Program-made: the position numbers and the translations under genes | Origin: Nocardia vinacea NBRC 16497 | GTDB taxonomy: Bacteria > Actinomycetota > Actinomycetes > Mycobacteriales > Mycobacteriaceae | Direction: 5' to 3' | Length of the DNA stretch: 64,000 nt | NCBI RefSeq assembly: GCF_000308835.1 | Contig: NZ_BAGN01000007.1 | Coordinates: forward strand, 1-64,000 | Part shown: positions 8,309-16,086 of the stretch, in pieces | How the letters are laid out: every line of letters begins with the position of its first letter | How positions within the stretch are numbered: the stretch's first letter is position 1 | The notes under the pieces: generated by a model | What the model was told of the DNA's origin: nothing | Databases searched by the model: none | What the model saw: only the letters and a program-made list of their open reading frames with translations

Positions 8309-9049
8309 TCACCGAAGATTGCTGTCGAACCAGTCGAAAATCCGGGTCTGGGAATCGACGAGATCGAAGTCTTCGTCGCCGCCGGGGCGGTCGGCGCGGT
8401 GGTGCAGGCCCGGGTAGGTCACCACGAGGCTGGCGACCGCGGCGCGGGCGGCGGCGTCCCGGAGTTGCTCCACGTGGGTGGGTGGGGTGTCCGGGTCGTC
8501 GGCGCCGAAGAGTCCGAGCCATGGCGCCTGCAGATCGGGGGCCGCGCGGATGAGGGCATCGGCCTCGTCGGTGAGCGGTTCGACGATGCCGGATGCGGCG
8601 ACGCTGACCGCGGCGCCGACAGGGCGATTGGTCGCCACCAGGAAGGCCGCGGTGCCCGCGTGGTCGAAGCCGAGCACGCCGATGCAGTCCGGGAAGACGC
8701 CGCGGCGGGTGAGCCAGTCGAAACAGGCGTCGAAATCGTCGAAGAGTTCGTCGCCGAAGACCTCCTGCGCCGGCTCGCCGTCGATGCGATGGAACAGATT
8801 GGGCGCGACCACCGTCCAGCCCTCGGTCGCCAGGGCTTTCATGAGTTCCAGCAATGACCCGGTGAACTCCCGGGACTCGTGCAGCACCACGATGCCGCCG
8901 CGCGCATTGCCCTCCGGCTCGGCCACCGTGATGGGCACCTGGGCGTTGGCGATCCGAACTCGATCGTCGGTCGATAATTGTGGGTCCGAACCGGAAATGA
9001 TGTCGTCGCGACTACGTAGCGGCGCAATATCGTCGTAAATGCCCGACAT
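8309..9049 (-). CDS. Dienelactone hydrolase-like protein lacking the nucleophile
   Basis: 246 residues from the ATG at 9049 (M-S-G-I-Y-D-D-I-A-P); the same frame is open much further upstream but would overlap hisC2. The fold signs are those of the dienelactone hydrolase branch of alpha/beta hydrolases: G-G-I-V-V-L-H-E for the oxyanion strand, F-D-A-C-F-D-W-L, L-F-G-A-D-D-P-D-T-P-P for the acid residue (about 180) and Y-P-G-L-H-H-R-A-D for the histidine (about 216). The nucleophile elbow, normally G-x-C-x-G-G, reads G-F-D-H-A-G (about 124-129), so the cysteine is aspartate. It may be inactive or use other chemistry. It starts 97 bases from the divergent hisC2. Confidence 0.8.
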   Translation of the reverse strand: MSGIYDDIAPLRSRDDIISGSDPQLSTDDRVRIANAQVPITVAEPEGNARGGIVVLHESREFTGSLLELMKALATEGWTVVAPNLFHRIDGEPAQEVFGDELFDDFDACFDWLTRRGVFPDCIGVLGFDHAGTAAFLVATNRPVGAAVSVAASGIVEPLTDEADALIRAAPDLQAPWLGLFGADDPDTPPTHVEQLRDAAARAAVASLVVTYPGLHHRADRPGGDEDFDLVDSQTRIFDWFDSNLR

Positions 9050-9145
9050 GAAACAAGGGTAGGTGGATCTGCTGATCTTCGCGAGAAATTGCACGTGAGC
9101 GGCCCTGGCACCCGGATTTTTCCGGACCCGGCATATGGTTGAACG

Positions 9146-10228
9146 GTGACAGCGCACATCCGGCCGGACCTCGAATCGATCCCGGCGTACGTCCCCGGCC
9201 GCAACCATCCGGGCGCGGTCAAACTCGCCAGCAACGAGACCACCTTCGGTCCGCTCCCGTCCGCCGCGAAGGCCATTGCCGAGGCCGCGGAATTGGCGAA
9301 CCGCTACCCGGATAATCAGGTCACCGAGTTGCGCGCGGCCATCGCGGACTTCCTCGGCGTCTCCTCGGCGAACGTCGCGGTCGGCTGCGGCAGCGTCGCG
9401 CTGTGTCAGGAACTGGTGCAGATCACCTGTGACGCACCGACCGACGAGGTGCTGTTCGCCTGGCGCTCCTTCGAGGCGTATCCGATCGTCACCCAGGTCG
9501 GCAATGCGACCGCCGTGCAGGTGCCGCTCACCCCGCAGCATGTGCACGATCTGGATGCGATGGCCGCTGCGGTCACCGAGCGCACCAAGCTGATCTTCGT
9601 CTGCAATCCGAACAACCCGACCGGCACCGCGGTCGGTGCGGCCGAGTTGGTCCGCTTCCTGGACGCGATCCCGGAGCATGTGCTGATCGTGCTCGACGAG
9701 GCCTATTTCGAATACCTGCGGCTCACCCCCGAGCAGCGTCCGAACGGTGTCGAGCTGGGGCGCAACCGGCCCAATGTCGTTGTGCTGCGGACCTTCTCCA
9801 AGGCGTATGGTCTGGCGGGGCTGCGCGCGGGTTATGCGGTCGGTGATCCGGCGGTGATCACCGCGCTGATGAAGGTCCACATCCCGTTCAGCGTGAACCG
9901 GGTCGCGCAGGCGGCCGCGATCGCCTCGCTGGAGGCGCGGCACGAGCTACTCGACCGCACCGACACTCTCGTCGTCGAACGCGATCGGGTGCGTGACGCA
10001 CTGCTCGCCGCGGGCTACGAGGTGCCGCCGAGCGAGTCGAACTTCCTGTGGCTGCCGCTGGGCGAGCGCAGCGCCGAATACGGTGAGGTGAGTGCGGAGG
10101 CGGGGGTGCTGTTGCGGCCGTACGGCACCGACGGCGTGCGGGTGACCACCGGTGATCCGCACGAGAACGAGCAGTTCCTGCGGTTCGCGACCGATCCGGA
10201 TGTGTTGGCGCGCTTCGGGATCGGCTAA
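9146..10228 (+). CDS. hisC2: Histidinol-phosphate / aromatic amino acid aminotransferase, HisC2 type
   Basis: 360 residues from the GTG at 9146. Fold-type I PLP enzyme: L-A-S-N-E-T-T-F-G-P near the N-terminus, N-R-Y-P-D-N, C-N-P-N-N-P-T-G-T, D-E-A-Y-F-E-Y and the PLP lysine in T-F-S-K-A-Y-G-L-A-G-L-R-A-G-Y (about residue 218), ending R-P-Y-G-T-D-G-V-R-V-T. This closely follows mycobacterial HisC2 (annotated as a phenylalanine/aromatic aminotransferase). It transfers the amino group of glutamate to aromatic keto acids or imidazole acetol phosphate; which one is used here is not decidable. There are no other his genes nearby. Its 3' end overlaps the convergent esterase gene by four bases. Confidence 0.92.
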   Translation: MTAHIRPDLESIPAYVPGRNHPGAVKLASNETTFGPLPSAAKAIAEAAELANRYPDNQVTELRAAIADFLGVSSANVAVGCGSVALCQELVQITCDAPTDEVLFAWRSFEAYPIVTQVGNATAVQVPLTPQHVHDLDAMAAAVTERTKLIFVCNPNNPTGTAVGAAELVRFLDAIPEHVLIVLDEAYFEYLRLTPEQRPNGVELGRNRPNVVVLRTFSKAYGLAGLRAGYAVGDPAVITALMKVHIPFSVNRVAQAAAIASLEARHELLDRTDTLVVERDRVRDALLAAGYEVPPSESNFLWLPLGERSAEYGEVSAEAGVLLRPYGTDGVRVTTGDPHENEQFLRFATDPDVLARFGIG

Positions 10229-11298
10229 ACGCCCAACGCCCGTGAGATCGTCGGCCAGGACAGACCCAACTCGTCGGCCCAGTACGGCCACGAGTGTGTC
10301 CCGGTGGCCCGGAAGTTCGCGGTCACCGGAATCCCGAGCGCGGTGAGTCGATCGGCCAGCCTGTGGGTGCACATATTGGTCGCGGCCTCCAGCGGACCGC
10401 CGAATCCGATGGTGCTGACCAGATCCGGATTGTTCGGGGTGTCGTATTTGCCGGGCAGTCCGCTGCCGACCGACAGATAGATCGCCTTGCCGCGCAACGC
10501 TTCCGCGTGCAGCAGCACGTCATGGTCGAGCCAGGCGGAATCGTGCTGATCGCCGAACATATTGTCCGGTCCGCCACGGTAGGTCGCGACCACCGCGCGG
10601 GCTTGCGCCTGTCCGAGGTCGGTGCCCATGGAGAAGCATCCGCTGTGCGCGGCCACCGCCGTGTACAGCGTCGGCTGCCGGAAGGCCAGCATCATCGCGG
10701 CCTCGGCGCCCATGGAGACGCCCATGACGGCATTGCGTCCGTTGCCGTTGAACTTCGCATTGATCAGCGGCGGCAGTTCCTTCGTCAGGAAGGTCTCCCA
10801 CATATTGGTGCCGAGCACCGGATCCGGGCGCTGCCAGTCGGTGTAGAAGCTGGCCGGTCCGCCGACCGTCAGCACCACGTTGACGTCTTTGTCTTCGAAG
10901 AATTTGTCCGCGTGCCCGAGTTCGGTCCAGTTGTTGCTCTCCGCCTCGGCACTGCGCCCGTCGAGCATGTAGACGGTCGGCCGCGGATGGTTCTGCTCAC
11001 GCGGCAGCAACACCTGCACCTCGACGGCGCGACTCATCGCGGGTGAATTCACCCACACCCGCAGCCACCGGTCGTTGATGGGCACGATCCGATCGATCGA
11101 AGCCTGCTTCACGCCGGGGACGGTCGGCTCCGCGGGGGATGGACCATCTGCCGAGCCGGTGTTCGGTCGGGGCTGATCGCCCGGCGCTGCTAGCACCGGG
11201 GGTGGGCCGAACACCGCCGCACCGGCAATCAGTGCGACGCCAACGATGGCGCTGGAGACCCAACGCCGCACCTCGCGCCGAGACAGCATGGCGCCCAT
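10225..11298 (-). CDS. Secreted antigen-85/mycolyltransferase-like esterase
   Basis: 357 residues from the ATG at 11298 (an ATG three codons later is equally possible). The N-terminus is a signal peptide: R-R-E-V-R-R, a hydrophobic core V-S-S-A-I-V-G-V-A-L-I-A-G-A and an A-A-P cut site near residue 38. The mature part has the esterase D/antigen-85 fold: Y-M-L-D-G-R, the nucleophile elbow G-V-S-M-G-A-E (serine near 194), A-A-H-S-G-C-F-S, and a C-terminal G-T-H-S-W-P-Y-W with the catalytic histidine (about 337). Such enzymes move mycolic acids onto trehalose or arabinogalactan outside the membrane. It has none of the C-terminal binding domains seen in some paralogues. Confidence 0.88.
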   Translation of the reverse strand: MGAMLSRREVRRWVSSAIVGVALIAGAAVFGPPPVLAAPGDQPRPNTGSADGPSPAEPTVPGVKQASIDRIVPINDRWLRVWVNSPAMSRAVEVQVLLPREQNHPRPTVYMLDGRSAEAESNNWTELGHADKFFEDKDVNVVLTVGGPASFYTDWQRPDPVLGTNMWETFLTKELPPLINAKFNGNGRNAVMGVSMGAEAAMMLAFRQPTLYTAVAAHSGCFSMGTDLGQAQARAVVATYRGGPDNMFGDQHDSAWLDHDVLLHAEALRGKAIYLSVGSGLPGKYDTPNNPDLVSTIGFGGPLEAATNMCTHRLADRLTALGIPVTANFRATGTHSWPYWADELGLSWPTISRALGV

Positions 11299-11374
11299 CC
11301 TGCCAGAAATGCGAAAGTAGGCGCGCGATCCATAAACATGCCGGACGGTATGTGGTATGCGGCGCCCGGCCTGG

Positions 11375-12424
11375 CTACTTCGTGGCAAGGTCACCTTGCC
11401 AGCGTTGTTCAACTCCGGCGAAGCGCCATATCGCTGCTGCCACAATCCAGGTCGCCACGAACAGACCCACCACGATGTAGCCGAGATCACCCAGATCCAG
11501 ATTCCCGATCCACGCGACGATCCCGGATTCGACTTCGAGCCGTTCGGCGAAGATCGACACGATCTCCTGCCCGCCGATCAGCAGTGCGACCGCCACCGAC
11601 AGTCCGGTGATCACCAGGTTGTAGTAGATCTTGCGGACTGGTTTGGCGAAGGCCCAGTCGTAGGCGTAGCTCATGAATGAGCCGTCGAGCGAATCGAACA
11701 GCGCCATACCCGCCGAAAACAGCACGGGCAGAACAAGAATCGAATACCAAGGCAGTCCGGTCGCGGCCGCGCCGCCCGCGATCACCAGCAGACCGACCTC
11801 GGTCACGGTGTCGAAGCCGAGTCCGAACAACAGCCCGACCGGAAACATCTGCCACGGCTTCTCGACCAGCCGCACGACCGGCGCGAGCGCCCGGTTCAAC
11901 AGGCCTCGGCTGTCCAACTCGCGCTCGAGTTGCGCCTCGTCGAAGTCGCCTTGCCGCATCTGGCGGAAGACGCGCCAAATGCCGAGTAGCGAGGCCAGAT
12001 TCAGCAGACCGATGACGATCAGGAAGGTGCCCGAGATGCTGGTGCCCCAGAGCCCGGTCCACTGCTGCAGCCTCGAATCCTGGTTCTCCAGATTCGCCGC
12101 CAGCGCCCGCACCCCGAAGGCCAGCAGCGCGACCAGGATGAACACCACGCTGGAATGGCCGAGCGCGAACCAGAGACCGACCGTCTGCGCCTTGTGTTTG
12201 CCGTTCTCCGCCACCAACTTTCGAGTGGTGTTATCGATCGCGGCAATGTGGTCGGCGTCGAAGGCGTGCCGCATCCCGAGGGTGTAGGCGGTGACACCGA
12301 GACCGACGCCGAAGACCGCGCCCTGCACCACGTGATGTCCGGGCACCACGAATAACAGCAGAGTCCCCCAGCCGATGACATGCAGCGCCAGAACGGTCAC
12401 CGCCATACCGACAACGCTGCGCAC
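11375..12424 (-). CDS. NiCoT family nickel/cobalt permease
   Basis: 349 residues from the GTG at 12424, preceded by GAGGA at seven bases. It has the NiCoT signature R-H-A-F-D-A-D-H-I-A-A-I-D-N-T-T-R-K near residue 51 (H-x4-D-H), then W-F-A-L-G-H-S-S-V-V and L-F-G-L-G-F-D-T-V-T-E, and about eight transmembrane segments. These single-subunit permeases take up Ni2+ or Co2+ with high affinity; selectivity cannot be told here. No nickel-enzyme or cobalamin genes are adjacent. A possible 37-codon leader reading frame ends 10 bases upstream, and a 17-base inverted repeat lies at 12449-12465. Confidence 0.92.
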   Translation of the reverse strand: MRSVVGMAVTVLALHVIGWGTLLLFVVPGHHVVQGAVFGVGLGVTAYTLGMRHAFDADHIAAIDNTTRKLVAENGKHKAQTVGLWFALGHSSVVFILVALLAFGVRALAANLENQDSRLQQWTGLWGTSISGTFLIVIGLLNLASLLGIWRVFRQMRQGDFDEAQLERELDSRGLLNRALAPVVRLVEKPWQMFPVGLLFGLGFDTVTEVGLLVIAGGAAATGLPWYSILVLPVLFSAGMALFDSLDGSFMSYAYDWAFAKPVRKIYYNLVITGLSVAVALLIGGQEIVSIFAERLEVESGIVAWIGNLDLGDLGYIVVGLFVATWIVAAAIWRFAGVEQRWQGDLATK

Positions 12425-12434
12425 GAGCCAATCC

Positions 12435-12548
12435 TCACTGCTGGACGAACCGTTCGTACAACGGTACTGCGCACGCAACGTACAGGTCGGTCGGGTTCGG
12501 GCGGATCGGCACACAGTTGCCAGTGCCCGGCAGATTCCGAACAGGCAT
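12435..12548 (-). CDS. Possible small protein upstream of the Ni/Co permease
   Basis: A 37-codon frame from ATG at 12548 to TGA at 12435, ending 10 bases before the permease start. The product (M-P-V-R-N-L-P-G-T-G-N-C-V-P-I-R, then D-L-Y-V-A-C-A-V-P-L-Y-E-R-F) looks protein-like, with two cysteines and a hydrophobic-aromatic C-terminal half, and about three quarters of its third positions are G or C. No clear Shine-Dalgarno; a GTG at 12566 is an alternative start. Placement suggests a leader peptide or a small co-transcribed partner, but it could be chance. Confidence 0.35.
   Translation of the reverse strand: MPVRNLPGTGNCVPIRPNPTDLYVACAVPLYERFVQQ
12449..12465. promoter_or_regulatory. Inverted repeat upstream of the Ni/Co permease
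   Basis: ACCGTT, a five-base spacer and AACGGT, 25 bases before the permease start and inside the possible small reading frame. Could be a metalloregulator operator or a leader hairpin; no -10/-35 is assigned. Confidence 0.35.
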
Positions 12549-12871
12549 TACGTCGAATTCGGGCACACGGCCAGCACACCGGTCTTAGGCTGCTATGCGG
12601 GCGTTTTCAGGCGTCGATTGGGACGAGCATGATCGTGGACAGCAAACGGCGGCAGCCAGGTCATGATGCTGTGCGTGTGCTCGGCAACCCGGCAGCCTGC
12701 ACAGCTCCGCTGCCGAAACCGTCTGCCGTATCCGGATTCCCCGCAACGCGAAGGCTACCGCGCGGACCTCCGGTGTGGCCAGGTGTCAGCTGCGCTCCGC
12801 GCGCGAAATTCTCTGCTCGATCAATGCCTGTCTGTTTAGCCGCAGTACCTGATGCCCGACCGGAGAAAACC
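12549..12871. other. Divergent intergenic region before the nitric oxide synthase gene
   Basis: About 320 bases that should hold the promoters of the permease (leftward) and the NOS gene (rightward). Open frames run through it on both strands without family resemblance. I see no clear riboswitch, hairpin or operator beyond the inverted repeat nearer the permease. Confidence 0.4.
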
Positions 12872-14023
12872 GTGAATCAAGCGTTACCCGTCATGTCACT
12901 CGAAAGTGCCGCTGACACAAAACCTTTCGGACTCGATCTGAAAAGGCGGATGCGGGAGTGTGATGAGTTCTTCCGATTGCCCGAACTCGCGCATCTGTCC
13001 GCGAATCGCCGCCGCACCGCATTGGAGCAACTCCAACAAACCGGCAGCTACGTGCAGACCGCCGAGGAGATCCTGATCGGCGCAAAGCTCGCCTGGCGCA
13101 ACCACGCCCGCTGCGTCGGGCGAAAACACTGGCGATCACTGAAATTGCTCGACGCACGACGGGTCCGCTCGGCCCGCGATCTGGCCGAGGTCTGCTGGCA
13201 GCACCTGCATATGGCGACCAACGGCGGCGCCATCCAATCGATGATCACCGTCGGACCACCGCGCCAGGCCGACGGCCGCGAATTCCGCATCGTCAGCCCA
13301 CAACTCATCCGCTACGCCGGTTACCGCAACGGCGACGGCACCGTCACCGGCGACCCGGCCAATATCACGATCACCGAATTCGCCATGAAGCTCGGCTGGC
13401 GCGGCGCGGGCACGCCCTTCGACATCCTGCCGGTGCTCATCAGCACTCCGGACGAGCCGATCCGCTGGTTCGACATACCGCCCGAACTGGCCCGCGAGGT
13501 CGAACTCGAACACCCCGAATTCGACTGGTTCGCCGGACTCGGCCTGAAATGGCATGCACTGCCCGCGGTTTCGAATATGAACCTGGAGATCGGCGGCATC
13601 ACCTACCCGTTCGCACCGTTCAACGGCTGGTATATGGGAGCCGAAATCGGCGCACGCAATCTGAGTGACACCACCCGATACAACATGTTGCCGCTCATCG
13701 CCGAAATGATGTGCCTGGATACCAGATACGAGCGTTCACTGTGGCGCGATCAGGCCCTGGTCGAATTGAATCGCGCTGTGCTGTACAGCTTTCGGAAGGC
13801 CGGAGTGTATATCGTCGACCATCACACGGTCGCCAAGCAGTTCTGCGACCACGTCAACCGCGAGCAGGCCGCGGGCCGGAAATGCCCGACCGATTGGAGC
13901 TGGATCAATCCGCCGATTTCGTCTGGCGTGACCCCGACCTTCCATCGCTACTACGACGAACCCGAGCCGGATCTGCGCCCGAATTTCGTGCGGCGGGACT
14001 TCGGTGGGGAAGGCGAAATCTGA
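12872..14023 (+). CDS. nos: Bacterial nitric oxide synthase, oxygenase domain
   Basis: 383 residues from the GTG at 12872, with GGAG six bases upstream; longer upstream starts add unrelated sequence. This is the haem oxygenase domain of NOS: the haem-ligand cysteine in A-W-R-N-H-A-R-C-V-G-R (about residue 81), the arginine-binding glutamate in G-W-Y-M-G-A-E-I-G-A-R-N (about 257), and the pterin-side W-S-W-I-N-P-P-I-S-S-G near the C-terminus. It oxidises arginine to citrulline and NO. As usual in bacteria there is no reductase domain, so electrons must come from a separate flavoprotein not seen in the window. The N-terminal tail is longer than in Bacillus NOS. NO here may serve stress protection or nitration chemistry. 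Confidence 0.95.
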   Translation: MNQALPVMSLESAADTKPFGLDLKRRMRECDEFFRLPELAHLSANRRRTALEQLQQTGSYVQTAEEILIGAKLAWRNHARCVGRKHWRSLKLLDARRVRSARDLAEVCWQHLHMATNGGAIQSMITVGPPRQADGREFRIVSPQLIRYAGYRNGDGTVTGDPANITITEFAMKLGWRGAGTPFDILPVLISTPDEPIRWFDIPPELAREVELEHPEFDWFAGLGLKWHALPAVSNMNLEIGGITYPFAPFNGWYMGAEIGARNLSDTTRYNMLPLIAEMMCLDTRYERSLWRDQALVELNRAVLYSFRKAGVYIVDHHTVAKQFCDHVNREQAAGRKCPTDWSWINPPISSGVTPTFHRYYDEPEPDLRPNFVRRDFGGEGEI

Positions 14024-14069
14024 TCTTTGTTCGGCAGCGGTAGTGCGGTTGATGGGCAAGAATGGGGCC

Positions 14070-14393
14070 ATGGCACGGCGTTCCATGGGCTCGAAATGGG
14101 AAGAATTCGGCGCACATCTCGAGGGTGCGCCGGGACGGCTGCCGGTCGAGGTGCGGCGGTCGATTCGGGCGCGGGCCTCGGGTGAAGAAGGTGCCGCCGG
14201 GGTCCCCGATGATCTCGCCGATTTCGTCGAGCTGGTCGCCGAACGCCCGTATCGGCTCACCGAGAAGAACATCACGACGCTGGCCGAGGCGGGACGCAGC
14301 GATGACGAGATCTTCGAGGCGGGTGTGGTCGCGGCCTACGGTGCGGCCGACCGACGGCTTCGCGCCGCCCGCCGCTCCTGGGAGGGGCGCTGA
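14070..14393 (+). CDS. Small helical protein paired with an AhpD-like enzyme
   Basis: 107 residues from the ATG at 14070 (ATG at 14052 is an alternative). Rich in charged residues and helix-forming, with D-D-L-A-D-F-V-E-L-V-A-E-R-P-Y-R-L and a repeated A-E-A-G-R-S-D-D-E-I-F-E-A-G-V-V-A-A-Y-G-A-A-D-R-R-L. The second half resembles the non-catalytic half of AhpD/carboxymuconolactone-decarboxylase folds but lacks the C-x-x-C. It stops two bases before the AhpD-like gene, so the two are surely co-translated and may form a complex (inference). Confidence 0.7.
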   Translation: MARRSMGSKWEEFGAHLEGAPGRLPVEVRRSIRARASGEEGAAGVPDDLADFVELVAERPYRLTEKNITTLAEAGRSDDEIFEAGVVAAYGAADRRLRAARRSWEGR

Positions 14394-14395
14394 AA

Positions 14396-15013
14396 ATGTG
14401 GCTCGACACAGTCGAATCCGGCCAAGAACTCCCGGCCCGAATCATGTTCGCGACCATGCAGCGGTTGGGTCGCACCGAGGTTCCCGCGGTCATGAAGGTC
14501 ATCTGCTACCGGCACCGCTATTTCGGCACCCCGCTTTCCGATCTCATCCAGGTCGCCATGCGCGGACCGTCCTTCTGGACCGTCGCCGAACGCGAAATCT
14601 TCGCAACCAGGGTCTCCCAGTCCAATGAATGCCCCTTCTGCCACTCCGCCCACCGGGGCATCGCAGGCGCTTATATTGCCGCGGATCTGGTCGATGAAGC
14701 CCTGGCCGACGGCGAAAACTCCCCCCTGCGCCCTGAAGCTCGCGCCATGCTCGAATTCGTCGGCAAAATGGTCCGCGATCCCGATGGCCTCGCCCCTGGC
14801 GACGCCGATGAAGTCCGTGCGGCCGGCGTCACCGCCGAGGCTTTCGACGAAGCTGTCTGGGTGGCAACCCTTTTCAACGTCATCAACCGAGTAATGAATA
14901 CCGTAGGTGCCGAGGCGCTCGAAGCCGGCCAAGCCCAAATCGGCGCCCGCTTCATCAAAGCCTTCGGTTACCGAACCCCGCCTCCCGTACGTTTCCTTTC
15001 GCGCGGCGCTTGA
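14396..15013 (+). CDS. AhpD-like (carboxymuconolactone decarboxylase family) peroxidase-related protein
   Basis: 205 residues from the ATG at 14396. The active-site motif of the AhpD family is present: E-C-P-F-C-H-S-A-H-R-G, that is C-x-x-C-x-x-x-H (cysteines about residues 80 and 83, histidine 87), preceded by the acidic R-E-I-F-A-T-R-V-S-Q. The pair can cycle between thiol and disulfide and in AhpD reduces alkylhydroperoxidase. The downstream V-W-V-A-T-L-F-N-V-I-N-R-V-M-N is the second helix bundle. It follows the small helical gene and the NOS gene, so a role in nitrosative or peroxide defence is plausible but unproven. Confidence 0.85.
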   Translation: MWLDTVESGQELPARIMFATMQRLGRTEVPAVMKVICYRHRYFGTPLSDLIQVAMRGPSFWTVAEREIFATRVSQSNECPFCHSAHRGIAGAYIAADLVDEALADGENSPLRPEARAMLEFVGKMVRDPDGLAPGDADEVRAAGVTAEAFDEAVWVATLFNVINRVMNTVGAEALEAGQAQIGARFIKAFGYRTPPPVRFLSRGA

Positions 15014-15214
15014 ATCGCTCGAGAGGGGCGAATCCCTGCACACACTCGGCGTGACCGACACGATGCCCACGAAGGCATGATCCGGGTCGGCTGCCACCCG
15101 AATCGGCCAATGCTGTAATCGCCTGGACTACAGCGTATTACAGGTTCGCGAGTGGGGCGGATGCGCCGCTGAGGGCGGCGGATCGATGGCGTGCTGACGC
15201 TGATCCGGCGCGCG

Positions 15215-15643
15215 TCACAGCCGGGCGCCGTTGACCACCAGTGCCACGTCGATATTGTCTCGCGTGGCGTTGGAGTACGGGCACACCTGGTGGGCCGTTT
15301 CGACCAGCTCGATCGCCTGTTCGTCGGTGACCGAGGGCAGCGTGATACGCAGTTCGACACCGAGTTGGAAGCGGCCGCCGTCGATCGGAACCAGTGACAC
15401 CGACGAGTCGATGAGCGCGTCGTTCGCCTCGAGTTCGGCTCGCCGCCCGATCAGAGCGAGCGTCGTGCCGAAACAGGCGGCATACCCGATCGCGAAGAGC
15501 TGCTCAGGATTTGCGCCCTCCCCGTCTCCGCCCAGTTCTTTGGGCTGGCGCAGGTCCAGATCCAATCGACCATCGGATGTGCGCCCGTGGCCGTTTCGGC
15601 CTCCGGTTACATGTGCCTCGGCCGTGTACAGCGCAGTGGTCAT
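15215..15643 (-). CDS. ohr: Organic hydroperoxide resistance protein, Ohr/OsmC family
   Basis: 142 residues from the ATG at 15643, preceded by GGGAG at seven bases. Ohr signature: N-P-E-Q-L-F-A-I-G-Y-A-A-C-F (peroxidatic cysteine about 57), L-P-S-V-T-D-E-Q-A and V-C-P-Y-S-N-A-T-R (resolving cysteine about 123). It reduces organic peroxides with dithiol cofactors in the cytosol. The divergent locus holds a broken alpha/beta hydrolase and an HxlR regulator rather than the usual OhrR of the MarR family. An inverted repeat ACTTC/GAAGT lies at 15684-15701, between start and promoter region, and is a candidate operator. Confidence 0.92.
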   Translation of the reverse strand: MTTALYTAEAHVTGGRNGHGRTSDGRLDLDLRQPKELGGDGEGANPEQLFAIGYAACFGTTLALIGRRAELEANDALIDSSVSLVPIDGGRFQLGVELRITLPSVTDEQAIELVETAHQVCPYSNATRDNIDVALVVNGARL

Positions 15644-15683
15644 TCTCGAACTCCCTTCGTAGGTAACAGAATAGAACATTTGC

Positions 15684-15701
15684 ACTTCAAAAACAGGAAG
15701 T
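15684..15701. promoter_or_regulatory. Candidate operator upstream of ohr
   Basis: ACTTC-8 bases-GAAGT inverted repeat with an A-rich centre (TTCAAAAA). A similar A-rich sequence precedes the HxlR gene at about 16042-16073 (TTCAAAAATAAGAAGC), suggesting one regulator for both. Confidence 0.4.
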
Positions 15702-15791
15702 CAATAGTCTGATATCTGGTAACCCAGAGGGCGCGATACCGGCCGAATCCGCCGATCGAGTTCTGCCCCCGCTGCGCAAGGAGATTCACCA

Positions 15792-16077
15792 ATGACCACG
15801 TTCGTTCTGGTACACGGCGCTTGGCGCGGCCCTGGGTCTGGGATCGCGTCATCCCGCTACTGCAACGCCGACGGGGACCGGAGCCGTCGACCGGATTGTC
15901 GGAACGGCCATCTGCTGCCGGCCACAGACCTACCCCTTCGACCGGTTCGCCGCAGCAGCGGGATACCGGACCCTCGCATTGAACGGCCGGCACAATGTCA
16001 TGCTGACCGCACCGGAGGCACTTGCCGAAATGCTCCTGACCTCGTGCTTGTTCAAAAATAAGAAGCGCAAAGTTTAG
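15792..16077 (+). pseudogene. Alpha/beta hydrolase remnant
   Basis: The ATG at 15792 starts M-T-T-F-V-L-V-H-G-A-W, the classic N-terminus of a small alpha/beta hydrolase. One frame over, from 15833, comes W-V-W-D-R-V-I-P-L-L-Q, the expected next element. In the third frame, around 15961-16040, comes G-Y-R-T-L-A-L-N-G-R-H-N-V-M-L-T-A-P-E-A-L, the typical C-terminal catalytic-histidine region, with stop at 16075. Intact relatives are about 230 residues; under 100 codons remain, so the middle including the nucleophile serine is deleted and there are at least two frame changes. Confidence 0.75.
16042..16073. promoter_or_regulatory. Candidate operator upstream of the HxlR gene
   Basis: An A-rich stretch, TGCTTG-TTCAAAAATA-AGAAGC, matching the ohr upstream site in its TTCAAAAA core and following GAAG. 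It ends 13 bases before the HxlR start, fitting autoregulation. Support is only sequence similarity. Confidence 0.35.
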
Positions 16078-16086
16078 AGTGATGAA

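Noticed and set aside
8309-9943. 544-codon open frame covering the dienelactone hydrolase-like gene and hisC2 antisense
   Set aside because: Only the first half downstream of 9049 is family-like; the rest is the antisense of hisC2.
12425-12600. Cobalamin riboswitch upstream of the Ni/Co permease (CAACTGTG resembles a core piece)
   Set aside because: No B12 box or paired P3-P6 layout could be found, and the stretch reads better as a small coding frame.
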